64,000 nt of DNA from Spirochaetaceae bacterium (lineage in GTDB: Bacteria > Spirochaetota > Spirochaetia > Treponematales > Treponemataceae), in NCBI GenBank assembly GCA_017614995.1, contig JAGAAX010000010.1, forward strand, positions 1 to 64,000, read 5' to 3'. The notes under the pieces are model-generated. The model saw nothing but the letters and a program-made list of their open reading frames with translations. It did not search any database and had not been told where the DNA came from. The position numbers and the translations under genes were made by a program. Below, one piece after another: positions 49,957 to 59,111 of the stretch (the stretch's first letter is position 1; each line of letters opens with the position of its first letter).

Positions 49957-51944
49957 TGGCGTTTGTTCAGTTTTCAAAGGTTTCGCTTGCATTTGGTGAT
50001 AGAGACATACTCAAAGACGCCACCGTTTATCTTGCAGCCGGAAGCAAGGCCGCTCTGGCAGGTGCAAACGGTTCGGGCAAATCGACTTTGATGAAGGTGC
50101 TCGCCGGAATTATTGAAGCTGATTCAGGCGAGCGCGCTGTACAAAAAAATGCGCGCATTTCGTACCTTCCGCAGTCTGGCATTGTGTTTAAAGGCTCAAC
50201 CCTAAAAGAAGAAGCTGACCGCGCTTTTGAGTACGGACACAGCCTTGCAAAAGAGCTTGACCTTTTGGGCGACGAGCTTAAAAAAGAAGAATACTCCCAA
50301 AACGATTCGCGGAATGCGCCGCTTCTCGAAAAATACCATGAAATTCAGACTGAACTTGAAGAATCGGGCTGGTACAGGCGAGAGGCTCTTGCAGAGCAGG
50401 TGCTTTTGGGGCTTGGCTTTTCTCAAAAAGATTTCTGCCGCCCTGTTTCAGAATTCTCCGGCGGCTGGCAGATGCGCATTGCGCTTGCCAAGGTGCTGCT
50501 TGAAAAGCCCGACATTCTGCTGCTTGACGAACCGACAAACTACCTCGACATTGAGGCGCGCACCTGGCTTGAGCAGTGGCTTCAGGACTTTAAGGGCGGC
50601 TTCTTAATCGTAAGCCACGACCGCTATTTTTTAGATGTTACCGTAAACGAGGTTTACGAGCTTTTTAACGGAAATCTGCACCGCTATTCGGGCAATTATT
50701 CGCATTATGAGGAAGTGCGCCGCGCCGAATTAGACCAGCTTATGGCAAATTACGAGCTTCAGCAGATTGAAATCAAAAAACTTGAAGATTTTATAAGACG
50801 TTTCGGCGCAAAGGCAACAAAAGCCGCACAGGCGCAGGAACGCATGAAAATGCTTGAGAAAATCGAGCGCATAGAGATTCCGGAAAACTTAAAGAAGATT
50901 CATTTCAGCTTTCCGCCCGCGCCTCATTCGGGCAGGCTTGTGCTTACAGTGAATAATCTTTCAAAGACATATCCGCCTTCTGCTGAAAATCTTGAGCCGA
51001 ACTGCGTAATCAAAAACCTTGATTTTGTGCTTGAAAACGGTGAACGGCTTGTTGTTGCAGGACGTAACGGCGCGGGCAAAACGACGCTTCTCCGCATTGT
51101 AGCCGGTCATGATCCAGATTATTCTGGCGAAGTAAAGCTTGGTGCCGGCGTTTCAATCGGCTATTTCTCGCAGGACAGCGCGGAGCAGCTTCAGGGCACG
51201 CAGACTGTGCTTGAGACAATTGAATCAGAAGCGCCGTTTGAGTTAATTCCAAAAGTGCGCGATATGCTCGGCGCGTTTCTCTTCCGCGGAGATGATGTCT
51301 ATAAACAAGTTTCTGTGCTTTCGGGTGGAGAAAAAAGCCGTCTCGCGCTGCTTAAACTGCTGCTCAGACCGGTGAACCTTCTTATACTTGACGAACCGAC
51401 AAACCACTTGGATTTAACGTCAAAAGACGTGCTTTTAGATGCGCTTAAAGACTTTGGTGGCACTGTGCTGTTCGTCTCGCATGACAGGGGCTTTATCGAA
51501 AATCTTGCGACACGCGTAATTGAGCTTAAACCCGGCTCTGCAAGGCTTTTTGCTGGCGATTACCGCTATTATTTGGAACGCCTCGCCGCAGAACAGGCAG
51601 GCGCGCCGACAGACACAAGCACAAATGAAGCAAAAGCTGCCGCTCAAGCCGCGCTTCAGCCTAAGAATGAGGCGCAGACTTCGCAGCTTAGCTGGGAAGA
51701 AGAAAAGCGCCGCAAAAATGAGAAGAAGCGCCTTGAGAGAGAAGAAGAGCAGCTTATGAACGAAATTTCCGAAGCAGAAGAAGAAAAAGCTGCTCTTGAA
51801 GCAGAGCTCGCGCTTCCTGCTGTTTATTCAGACGGCGCAAAAAGTTCGGCTGTGCAAAAGAAAATCGAAGAAGCAGAGCAGAAAATCGAAAAGCTCAATG
51901 CGCGCTGGGAAGAATGTGCCGCAGCCTTAGAAGCCCTGTCTTAA
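49956..51944 (+). CDS. ABC-F family ATPase (Uup/YdiF-like)
   Basis: A 662-residue soluble protein with two ABC domains and no membrane part. Domain 1 has GANGSGKST near residue 38, FSGGWQMRIALAKVLL and LLLDEPTNYLD; domain 2 has GRNGAGKTT near 370, LSGGEKSRLALLKLLL and ILDEPTNHLD. A charged linker of about 80 residues between them is the P-site interaction motif region. About 100 C-terminal residues form a Glu/Lys coiled coil as in Uup/YdiF. Such proteins act on the ribosome or on DNA structures; which one cannot be decided here. Confidence 0.9.
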   Translation: MAFVQFSKVSLAFGDRDILKDATVYLAAGSKAALAGANGSGKSTLMKVLAGIIEADSGERAVQKNARISYLPQSGIVFKGSTLKEEADRAFEYGHSLAKELDLLGDELKKEEYSQNDSRNAPLLEKYHEIQTELEESGWYRREALAEQVLLGLGFSQKDFCRPVSEFSGGWQMRIALAKVLLEKPDILLLDEPTNYLDIEARTWLEQWLQDFKGGFLIVSHDRYFLDVTVNEVYELFNGNLHRYSGNYSHYEEVRRAELDQLMANYELQQIEIKKLEDFIRRFGAKATKAAQAQERMKMLEKIERIEIPENLKKIHFSFPPAPHSGRLVLTVNNLSKTYPPSAENLEPNCVIKNLDFVLENGERLVVAGRNGAGKTTLLRIVAGHDPDYSGEVKLGAGVSIGYFSQDSAEQLQGTQTVLETIESEAPFELIPKVRDMLGAFLFRGDDVYKQVSVLSGGEKSRLALLKLLLRPVNLLILDEPTNHLDLTSKDVLLDALKDFGGTVLFVSHDRGFIENLATRVIELKPGSARLFAGDYRYYLERLAAEQAGAPTDTSTNEAKAAAQAALQPKNEAQTSQLSWEEEKRRKNEKKRLEREEEQLMNEISEAEEEKAALEAELALPAVYSDGAKSSAVQKKIEEAEQKIEKLNARWEECAAALEALS

Positions 51945-51967
51945 ACTGAAATTTCCGCCAGTTAAAG

Positions 51968-53785
51968 CTATTCCTCAGATTCTTCGTCTGCTTCAGAATT
52001 TGCAAGCGGAAGCTCGATAAAAAACTCAGAGCCTTCATTCTGCTTAGAGGTAAACCACATTTTGCCCTGAAAATGCCCGATGATTGTTGCGTGTGCCATG
52101 TAAAGGCTAATACCCGAGCTGTGCTTGCCTTTAGTTGAGACAACCTGCTTAAAGAGTTTGTCTTGAATTTCAGGCGCTATTCCGCCGGCGTAGTCACAGA
52201 CAGAAAGCGTTACATGCCCTTTCTTTGGCGAAAGCGTAAAATAAATCAAGCCTTCTGCGCCGTTGTAGGCGTAAATGCTGTTCATTATCAAAGCCTGGAT
52301 TATCTGAACAAGACTGTTCATGTCGCCTTTTATGCAGGAAGCTGTCGAACAGTTGTTTGACGTTTTAAGCGTGCACTGTGCCTCGTTGAGTTTGTCTTTT
52401 AAAAGCATCTCAACGCGTGTTACAAGTTCTGCCAAAGAAAAGATTTTGTCATTTTCAACAATAAGACGCTCGGTTTGTGTCGTAATCGCCGACAAAATGC
52501 TTTCAAAAGATTCAAGTCCGGCGCGCTGGCTTTGCAGGTTCTGCTTTATTTCTCTGACAATTTCTATGAAGTCATCTGTAGAGATAGACTTGCTGTCAAC
52601 CTGATTCTGACATTCTTCTATAATGCCGGAAATATTTTCCATTGAATTTGAAAGGCGCAGAACAGGGGCGCGCAAATTCTGTACAACGCTTCCAATCATC
52701 TGCGCAATAGACGAAAGACGTTCCTGCTCAACAAAGCTTGCATAGGCTTTTTTAGACTGTGTTATGTCCTGTCCCATAAGAATGCACGCGCGGTACTTGC
52801 CTTTCTGAAAAATCGGGGTAAATTCACATTGAAAGAAGCGGTCTGTGTCGTTGTGCTCGGTCGGGTGATAGACTATTTCAGTTTTTACAGGCTTTTCTGT
52901 TCTTTTTGCTTCGGCAATAATGCTTAAGATTTTGTCATAGTCAAATATTGCCTTGTAGGCGTCTATAATTTCGCGGAAATTATTTCCTTTTTTCAGCCTG
53001 TGAGAAGGAAACGCAGAAAAAGCCGGTTCGTTAAAATCAACGATTGTAAGGTCGTCGTCAAGAACAATATAAACGTAAGAAATGCGGTCAACAATTGAAC
53101 GCAGAACAAGCGGTGTGTTTTCAAGAAAATTATATTTTGAAATAGCCTTGTAATATGCGTAAGCGCTTATTGCAAAAAAGAAAGGTGTGGCATAAGGCGT
53201 AATTTCAGATTTTGCTATAAAGGCTATATTTACAACAGCAGGCAGTGCTGTAAAAATTATAAGAATTATAGCCTGCGGGTGCATTTCTTTTTCGCTTTTC
53301 TTTAAGAAAAAGCAGAGATAAAAAATTGAAACCGAAATAATCGTAAAAAATATTATGATGTGCGTTGCCGAGAGCAGACCGATAGACCAGTTCATCACAG
53401 AAAAAGAAGAATAATACAAATGAAATTTGTTATTCGTCCAAAGACCGAATTGTGTAACAACCGGGTCGATTAACAAAAAATATGAAAGTTTGCCGGGATT
53501 TTTTCCGTCTTTTGCGAGTGAATGGGCTATAAAAAGAATCCATATAGGTACAAGGGTAATAAAGAAATATTTGCCGCGTTCAAGAACCCATGCTGTCCTA
53601 TAATAGCCAAGCCTTTGCGAGGCATCCTCAAAAAACAAAAATAAAATCCAGCCAAGCACCGAAATTATATAAAATACCAGCAGATTCTGATGTGATTTCC
53701 TGCCTTTTTTGCGGATTACAAGAATTAATAGTGCAGAAAGAAAAACAAAAGCAAAGAGAGTTGCAAAATAAATGAAAATTTTCAT
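51968..53785 (-). CDS. 7TM/PAS sensor kinase-like protein lacking the phospho-acceptor His
   Basis: A 605-residue protein. Residues about 1-235 form seven or eight hydrophobic helices (7TM kinase input type), 245-360 a PAS-like domain (YIVLDDDLTIVDFNEPAFSAF), then a dimerisation helix and a HATPase domain (NSIYAYNGAEG, CDYAGGIAPEIQDKLF, SSGISLYMAHATI). In the helix, where kinases read AxxAHEIxNPL, this protein reads GSVVQNLRAPV, so the acceptor His is Q369. It may be a pseudokinase, or phosphorylate another protein. GGAGG precedes ATG 53785; a promoter lies at plus 53832-53860. Confidence 0.8.
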   Translation of the reverse strand: MKIFIYFATLFAFVFLSALLILVIRKKGRKSHQNLLVFYIISVLGWILFLFFEDASQRLGYYRTAWVLERGKYFFITLVPIWILFIAHSLAKDGKNPGKLSYFLLIDPVVTQFGLWTNNKFHLYYSSFSVMNWSIGLLSATHIIIFFTIISVSIFYLCFFLKKSEKEMHPQAIILIIFTALPAVVNIAFIAKSEITPYATPFFFAISAYAYYKAISKYNFLENTPLVLRSIVDRISYVYIVLDDDLTIVDFNEPAFSAFPSHRLKKGNNFREIIDAYKAIFDYDKILSIIAEAKRTEKPVKTEIVYHPTEHNDTDRFFQCEFTPIFQKGKYRACILMGQDITQSKKAYASFVEQERLSSIAQMIGSVVQNLRAPVLRLSNSMENISGIIEECQNQVDSKSISTDDFIEIVREIKQNLQSQRAGLESFESILSAITTQTERLIVENDKIFSLAELVTRVEMLLKDKLNEAQCTLKTSNNCSTASCIKGDMNSLVQIIQALIMNSIYAYNGAEGLIYFTLSPKKGHVTLSVCDYAGGIAPEIQDKLFKQVVSTKGKHSSGISLYMAHATIIGHFQGKMWFTSKQNEGSEFFIELPLANSEADEESEE

Positions 53786-53831
53786 AAGAATTCCTCCGTT
53801 TGTTTTGTTTCTTTTTTTTGACGGCTTAATC

Positions 53832-53860
53832 ATTCTAACATGAAAATATCGTTTTGACAA
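53832..53860 (-). promoter_or_regulatory. Promoter of the 7TM kinase-like gene
   Basis: Minus strand TTGTCA (plus 53855-53860), 17 bp, TAGAAT (plus 53832-53837); a leader of about 40 nt with GGAGG follows. Confidence 0.6.
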
Positions 53861-53923
53861 AAAAAAGGACTGTCTAAAAGCTGTCATTGCCGTACTTGAT
53901 AATGACGCTTAAGCAGTCCTTTT
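53859..53923 (-). terminator. ackA terminator containing a GTCATT-type repeat
   Basis: AAAAGGACTG/CAGTCCTTTT arms (53863-53872, 53914-53923) end in eight Ts on the minus strand. The loop holds GTCATT...CTTGA...AATGAC (53883-53906), a degenerate member of the palindrome family. Confidence 0.8.
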
Positions 53924-53946
53924 TGTTTATAAGCTAAAAAATCGGC

Positions 53947-55278
53947 TTATTTTGCAAGAATAGTTGCAAGTGCCGGATTTTCAGCGAGTTCTTTCTTAAG
54001 TCCTTCGGCGCGGGCTTTGTTTACATAATCCGGGCTCTGGAAAGAATATGTAAAGTTTGTATGAACATCATAAGTGCCTTTCATCAAAGCATAAGCATCT
54101 TCTGTCATTACAAGCTCTTCGTCAGTCGGAATTACAAAAATCTTGACTTTTGAATCGTCTGCGCTGATGCATGTTTCGGCATTGCTTGAGTTTGCAAGCT
54201 GGTTCTTTTTCTTGTCGAGCTTAATGCCGAGGAATTCAAGACCTTCAAGGCATTTTTCGCGGATAAGTGGTGCGTGCTCGCCGACACCTGCTGTAAATAC
54301 GATTGCTTCTGCGCCTCCGAGAGCAGCCATGTAAGCGCCGAAATATTTCTTGAGGCGGTAGCATTCCATTTCAACAGCAAGCTGTGCTTTTTCGTCGCCT
54401 TCTTCTGCTGCTTTCTGAACGTCGCGGCGGTCTGTGTATTTGCCTGTAATACCGAGGAGACCAGACTTTTTGTTCATTGCTGTGTCCATTTCAGCCGGTG
54501 TCATGCCTGTTTTGCGCATAATGTAGAATGCAAGAGCCGGATCCATGTCGCCGGTACGTGTGCCCATTACAAGACCTTCGAGCGGTGTAATACCCATTGA
54601 TGTGTCGAAACATTTACCGTTTTTAACAGCACACATAGATGCGCCGTTTCCGATGTGGGCAATAATTACATTTGTGTCTTTAGGCTGTTTGTGAAGCAGA
54701 ACAGAAGCGCGTTTTGCTGTATAAAGGAAAGATGTGCCGTGGAAACCGTAGCGGCGGGCGGCGTACTTTTCGTACCATTCATGCGGAATGGCGTACATAA
54801 AGCTTGTGGCAGGCATTGTCTGATGCCATGCTGTATCCATAACTGCGCAGTGCGGCACGTTTGGCAGAACTTTCTGAGCTGCTTCAATACCCATAATGTT
54901 TGCAGGGTTATGAAGAGGGCCTAAGTCCTGAACTGAACGGAATGTCTCGATGATTTCCGGTGTACAGATAACAGATTTTGTGAATTTGTCGCCGCCATGA
55001 AGTACGCGGTGGCCAACGGCTTTAATAACGCTCATGTCGCTGATAACACCGACTTTTGGGTCTGTAATAGCCTGGATAATTAATTCAATTGCTTCTTTGT
55101 GTGTAGGGCATGGGCTTTCTTTTACAAACTTGTCTTTGCCCTTTGCCTTGTGGGTGATAACAGAACCTTCTTGTGTAACGCGCTCAACTACGCCCGATGC
55201 AAGAACGTCTTTGTTGTCCCAGTCGTAAACCTGATATTTGGCGGAAGAACTTCCGCAGTTCAATGTAAGAATAACCAT
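53947..55278 (-). CDS. ackA: Acetate kinase
   Basis: A 443-residue ASKHA-fold enzyme making ATP and acetate from acetyl phosphate. It begins [19 protein letters not shown], with [44 protein letters not shown] and [14 protein letters not shown] all present. It is longer than the common 400 residues because of a C-terminal extension ([18 protein letters not shown]). The phosphotransacetylase gene is not adjacent. GAGGAA lies 5 nt before the ATG. Confidence 0.95.
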   Translation of the reverse strand: MVILTLNCGSSSAKYQVYDWDNKDVLASGVVERVTQEGSVITHKAKGKDKFVKESPCPTHKEAIELIIQAITDPKVGVISDMSVIKAVGHRVLHGGDKFTKSVICTPEIIETFRSVQDLGPLHNPANIMGIEAAQKVLPNVPHCAVMDTAWHQTMPATSFMYAIPHEWYEKYAARRYGFHGTSFLYTAKRASVLLHKQPKDTNVIIAHIGNGASMCAVKNGKCFDTSMGITPLEGLVMGTRTGDMDPALAFYIMRKTGMTPAEMDTAMNKKSGLLGITGKYTDRRDVQKAAEEGDEKAQLAVEMECYRLKKYFGAYMAALGGAEAIVFTAGVGEHAPLIREKCLEGLEFLGIKLDKKKNQLANSSNAETCISADDSKVKIFVIPTDEELVMTEDAYALMKGTYDVHTNFTYSFQSPDYVNKARAEGLKKELAENPALATILAK

Positions 55279-55460
55279 AATGATTCCTCTATCATGAAAA
55301 ATGTGAATGATATTTCAGTATAAAGGAAATGAACGAAAAAAACAATGAGCGTTTTGCCGGATAAAATACAATCTGCCTCGATATGTACATGAAGAGACTG
55401 CACAGGCGTATTGCGTTTCGGTTCATTCATTTGGTAAAATCAGCATAAGAGGCAGCAGTT

Positions 55461-56687
55461 ATGGATAATTTTGAAAAAATATGCGGATATATCGAGAAAA
55501 ATATAGAAATTGCGGTTGAGCTTGAAAAGCTTTTGACAGCGGTTCCAGCTCTTGCGCCGGAAAGCGGCGGCGATGGAGAAAGCGCAAAATGCAAGGCTTT
55601 AGAAGAATTCCTTGCCGCGCATGGCATAAAAGACTTAAAGCACTATGACGCGCCGGACAGCCGCGTTTCAAGCGGTGTAAGACCGAACCTTGTCGCGACA
55701 ATAAAAGGAAAAACAGCCAAAAATCTTTGGATAATGTCGCACCTTGATGTTGTGCCTGCCGGAGAGGAGAAGCTGTGGAACACGTCGCCGTTTGAGGTTG
55801 TGCAGAAGGACGGCAAGCTTTTCGGGCGCGGTGTCGAGGACGACCAGCAGGGCGCAGTCTGTTCTATAATGGCGGCGCTTGCTTTGAACGCGCTGCAAAT
55901 TCAGCCTGAATATACTGTAAAGCTTCTGTTTGTCGCGGACGAGGAAGTCGGCTCAAAATACGGAATAGAGTATCTTGTAAAGAACCATAATCTCTTTAAT
56001 AAAGACGATTTAATCATAACACCTGACGGCGGCGACCCGAAAGGTGAGACCATCGAGATTGCAGAGAAGAATCTTTTGTGGCTCAAATTGCAGACGCATG
56101 GCAAGCAGGCTCATGGCTCAACACCAGACGAAGGCATAAACGCCCATCTTGCGTCGTGCGCGCTGGCTTTAAAGATAAACGCGCTTGAAAAAGAGCTTGC
56201 CGAGCGCAATCCGCTTTTTACGCCGGAACGCTCTACGTTTCAGCCGACAAAGAAAGAAGCAAATGTTCCGAATGTAAACACCATTCCGGGCGACGATATA
56301 ATCTATTTTGACTGCAGAATCTTGCCATGTTATACGCTTGATGACGTAAGAAAGCGCGTCAAGAAATGCTGCGACGAAGTTTCTGCTGAATACGGCGTGA
56401 CCTTTACTTTAAGTGAAGAACAGGCTGTTGAGTCGCCCGCAACGCCCGAATCTTGCGAGGTTGTGCAGGTGCTTGAAGGTGCAGTGCGCCGCGTCTTGAA
56501 GCTTGAGCCGCGCATTGTGGGCATTGGCGGCGGAACAGTGGCGGCTTGTCTTAGAACCGCGGGCTATAACGCCGTTGTGTGGAGCAAGCACGATGAAACG
56601 ATGCACCAGCCCAACGAGTATTGTCTTGTTCAGAATTTGATAGACGAATCAAAAGTGCTCGCTTCTGTAATGATGAAGAACGCGTAG
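55461..56687 (+). CDS. M20-family metallopeptidase
   Basis: A 408-residue di-zinc peptidase of the ArgE/DapE/PepV type. Metal ligands are in MSHLDVVPAG near residue 94, GRGVEDDQQG near 120, VADEEVGSKYG near 153 and the terminal KHDETMHQPNE near 376; the dimerisation lid domain lies between about 200 and 310. No signal peptide is present. The exact peptide substrate cannot be assigned. GAGG lies 8 nt before the ATG. A glycosyltransferase pseudogene follows 11 bp later. Confidence 0.85.
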   Translation: MDNFEKICGYIEKNIEIAVELEKLLTAVPALAPESGGDGESAKCKALEEFLAAHGIKDLKHYDAPDSRVSSGVRPNLVATIKGKTAKNLWIMSHLDVVPAGEEKLWNTSPFEVVQKDGKLFGRGVEDDQQGAVCSIMAALALNALQIQPEYTVKLLFVADEEVGSKYGIEYLVKNHNLFNKDDLIITPDGGDPKGETIEIAEKNLLWLKLQTHGKQAHGSTPDEGINAHLASCALALKINALEKELAERNPLFTPERSTFQPTKKEANVPNVNTIPGDDIIYFDCRILPCYTLDDVRKRVKKCCDEVSAEYGVTFTLSEEQAVESPATPESCEVVQVLEGAVRRVLKLEPRIVGIGGGTVAACLRTAGYNAVVWSKHDETMHQPNEYCLVQNLIDESKVLASVMMKNA

Positions 56688-56698
56688 GGAATGAGACT

Positions 56699-57844
56699 GT
56701 GTCAAGATTTTTTGCAAGGGCATTTTTCAAGTTGTTTCCATTTTTGAGAACAGTTATCAAGCCTGTTTCAATAAACGAAGTTGGTGGATTGACGAAAATT
56801 AAGGTTGCAGACTCTGAAATCTTTTCGTTGAATAAAAAAGAAGATGTCTACGGAAAATTTTACGATGACTTCAATCAAGATGCATACACTGCCGTTATTC
56901 CAGATTTATATGTGTATAGCCTTTCAAAAGGTATTGTAAAAAATGGCCGGGAGGAAATTTTTACGCACCAGAAAAAAGTCATACAGGAAATAACGGCTCA
57001 AAATGAAAATCCGCAGATCGGTCAAATATTCCCATGCAATCCTATAAAAAGAATACATGGTTCTGTAGCGTATTTTAATTTATCATCGTTAGAAGATTGT
57101 TATGGGCATTATTGGTGCGAATATATCGGGTTGATTTATCTTTTGTGGAAATCAAAAATTAAGCCTGATTATTATATTTTTACTCAGAAGTTGCCGTTTC
57201 AAAAGCAATTTATTCCTATAATATGCAATATATTTGATATTCCGAAAGATAAAATTCTAGATTTTCCTACAGGAACAATTATAAAACCCGACATGCTCAT
57301 CTTTACATCTTTGTTGAATTCTGGAAAATTGATTACATGCGGAAAAAAGACAGGCTTTAATAAAATCTATATGACTCATTTTATAAAAGATGTTTATAAA
57401 ATGTTGTCTGATTCAGTTCCTGCAGATAATGAATATGGCGAGCGGCTTTATATTTCAAGAGAAAATTGGTCTTTTAGAAAAACAGCAAACGAAAAAGAAG
57501 TTCAAGAACTGGTCAGCAAGTACGGCTTTGTTACAATTCATCCGGAAAATTTTGATGTATAAAAAGCTATTTCTGTTTATAAAAATGCGAAATATGTGAT
57601 AGCTGCAAATGGTTCCGGCATTTCGCCTTTTTTTGTTACGCAAAAGGAAAATCCAAAACTGCTTGTGCTTTATCCAGAGTTCTTTCCTGATACTCATTTT
57701 AAGATTTTGTCTTCTATCTGCGGAGTTGATTTCAATTATATACGATGTACAAGTTCTGTTTCTGATGAGAAAAAACATCCTAATGAAGACGATTTGACTG
57801 TGGATTTGGAAGGATTGAAAATTTTCTTGGAAAACCTTTCTTAA
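56699..57844 (+). pseudogene. GT61-family (DUF563) glycosyltransferase interrupted by a TAA codon
   Basis: The frame from GTG 56699 encodes a DUF563-like glycosyltransferase (YGHYWCEYIGLIYLLW, DIPKDKILDFP, ERLYISRENWSFRKTANEKEV, YGFVTIHPENFDV). It stops at TAA 57560-57562 in the middle of the conserved C-terminal block. The same frame continues directly after the stop with KAISVYKNAKYVIAANGSGIS and on to 57844, so a single base substitution explains the break; no frameshift is involved. GGGA precedes the GTG. The stretch is visibly more AT-rich than the flanking genes, suggesting transfer. It is a nonsense pseudogene, or less likely read through. Confidence 0.75.
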
Positions 57845-57960
57845 AAGCTGCTGCCCGAAACACGTCAAGCTGTTTGTACGGCTTTTTCAGTTTGTACGCA
57901 GCAGCCATGGTTGTCCTTGCCTGTGCTGAAGACCGCCGCCTACAAGGCAGCTTGAAGCGT

Positions 57961-59028
57961 TTATCTGACTTTGAAGATGATGCCCACTACGGCGATTGTA
58001 ATCAGAATCTGCATTGTCATGAATTTCAGCATAACCTGAGTTGGCGACCAGTTGTGGTTTTTTCTCATGTGGTCGTGCAGCGGAAATCTGATATTTGTGA
58101 AAATCTTTATCTTGAAGAACCTTAAAAGCGCAACTTTCAGCAGCCCCATGCCGCCGTTCACCATGATAATCGATGACGTGGCAAGAATCAGAAACGGGTT
58201 GCCGCTTATCATGACTGCGCAGCCGATGAAAAAGCCGAGCGCGCGGCTTCCGGCATCGCCCATGAGGACTTTGCTCGGATAGGCGTTGTGCCACAAATAG
58301 CCCATGAGTACGCCGCAGAGCGAGAATGTGATGATTGCCCAAGAAGCACCGCCCGGCATCGTTGGAACGAGCAGATATTCAGCTATATCTTTATGTCCCA
58401 GAATAAAATAGAAGATTACGCCCATCGTGCCAAGCCCGATCAGTACGAGCGTGCTTGAAAGGCCGTCAACGCCGTCTGTGCAGTTCGTTGTGTTTATTGA
58501 AGCCCAGAGAAGCACCGTAGAAACAACCGCAAAAACAGCCGGATGCACTGCAATCTGCTTTGATGTGAACGGCAGCCAGAAAAGAATTTCCTGATTTATT
58601 CCGCCTTTGCGAAGAAAAATCATTGCCGCAGTTGCTGCAACGCAGAGCAGCAGGTCGAGCGCGGCCTTGCGGTATTCACCCCAGCTTTTGATGCTTCTGT
58701 CATCAAGGTAGCCCGTAAGCATTGTAAGCCACGTCAAAATTATGATAGCAACTTGCAAAGCGCTGAGCGGCGCAAACACAAGCGCGATTGTCACAAAAAA
58801 GCTTATGAACACAACGCCTGCGCCGGTCGGCTTGCCTTTTGCGGCTTCAGCATGAATCGTGAATTCTCTGCCGCGGTCGCACGGCAGCCATTTATAGAAT
58901 TTTGGCAAAAGCAAGCTTGTAAGGAAAAATCCTGCATACAATGCAAGGCATATAAGCACGGCGTTTGACTGCAAAAGCCGCGCAGGCCCGAAAATCGGAA
59001 CAAGATATTGTGCAAGATTATAAAGCAT
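57961..59028 (-). CDS. mraY: Phospho-N-acetylmuramoyl-pentapeptide-transferase MraY
   Basis: A 355-residue polytopic enzyme forming lipid I of peptidoglycan. About ten hydrophobic helices are visible. Catalytic motifs: GYLDDRSIK near residue 108, NTTNCTDGVDGLSS near 182, MGDAGSRALGFFIG near 260 and PLHDHMRKNHNWSPTQV near 318, the last differing from the usual HHHFE form. It is therefore a divergent MraY, though WecA-like enzymes lack this C-terminal pattern. Unlike in most bacteria it is not in an mur/fts cluster. GGAGG lies 4 nt before the ATG, and purH lies upstream on the same strand. Confidence 0.85.
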   Translation of the reverse strand: MLYNLAQYLVPIFGPARLLQSNAVLICLALYAGFFLTSLLLPKFYKWLPCDRGREFTIHAEAAKGKPTGAGVVFISFFVTIALVFAPLSALQVAIIILTWLTMLTGYLDDRSIKSWGEYRKAALDLLLCVAATAAMIFLRKGGINQEILFWLPFTSKQIAVHPAVFAVVSTVLLWASINTTNCTDGVDGLSSTLVLIGLGTMGVIFYFILGHKDIAEYLLVPTMPGGASWAIITFSLCGVLMGYLWHNAYPSKVLMGDAGSRALGFFIGCAVMISGNPFLILATSSIIMVNGGMGLLKVALLRFFKIKIFTNIRFPLHDHMRKNHNWSPTQVMLKFMTMQILITIAVVGIIFKVR

Positions 59029-59070
59029 TATGCCTCCATAGCGGCTTTTGCCGTTTTGTCAAAATATCAG

Positions 59071-59100
59071 CAGCCCGAAATTTCAGGTTATTTCAGGCTG
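59071..59100 (-). terminator. Hairpin between purH and mraY
   Basis: CAGCC-x-GAAAT pairs with ATTTC-x-GGCTG over about 10 positions around TTCAGGTT. It probably attenuates or ends the purH transcript. Confidence 0.5.
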
Positions 59101-59111
59101 CCTTTGCATTA

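Noticed and set aside
57847-57905. GCTGCTGC/GCAGCAGC inverted pair after the glycosyltransferase
   Set aside because: Arms are short, 43 bases apart, with no T-run; may help end the convergent genes but cannot be supported as a terminator.
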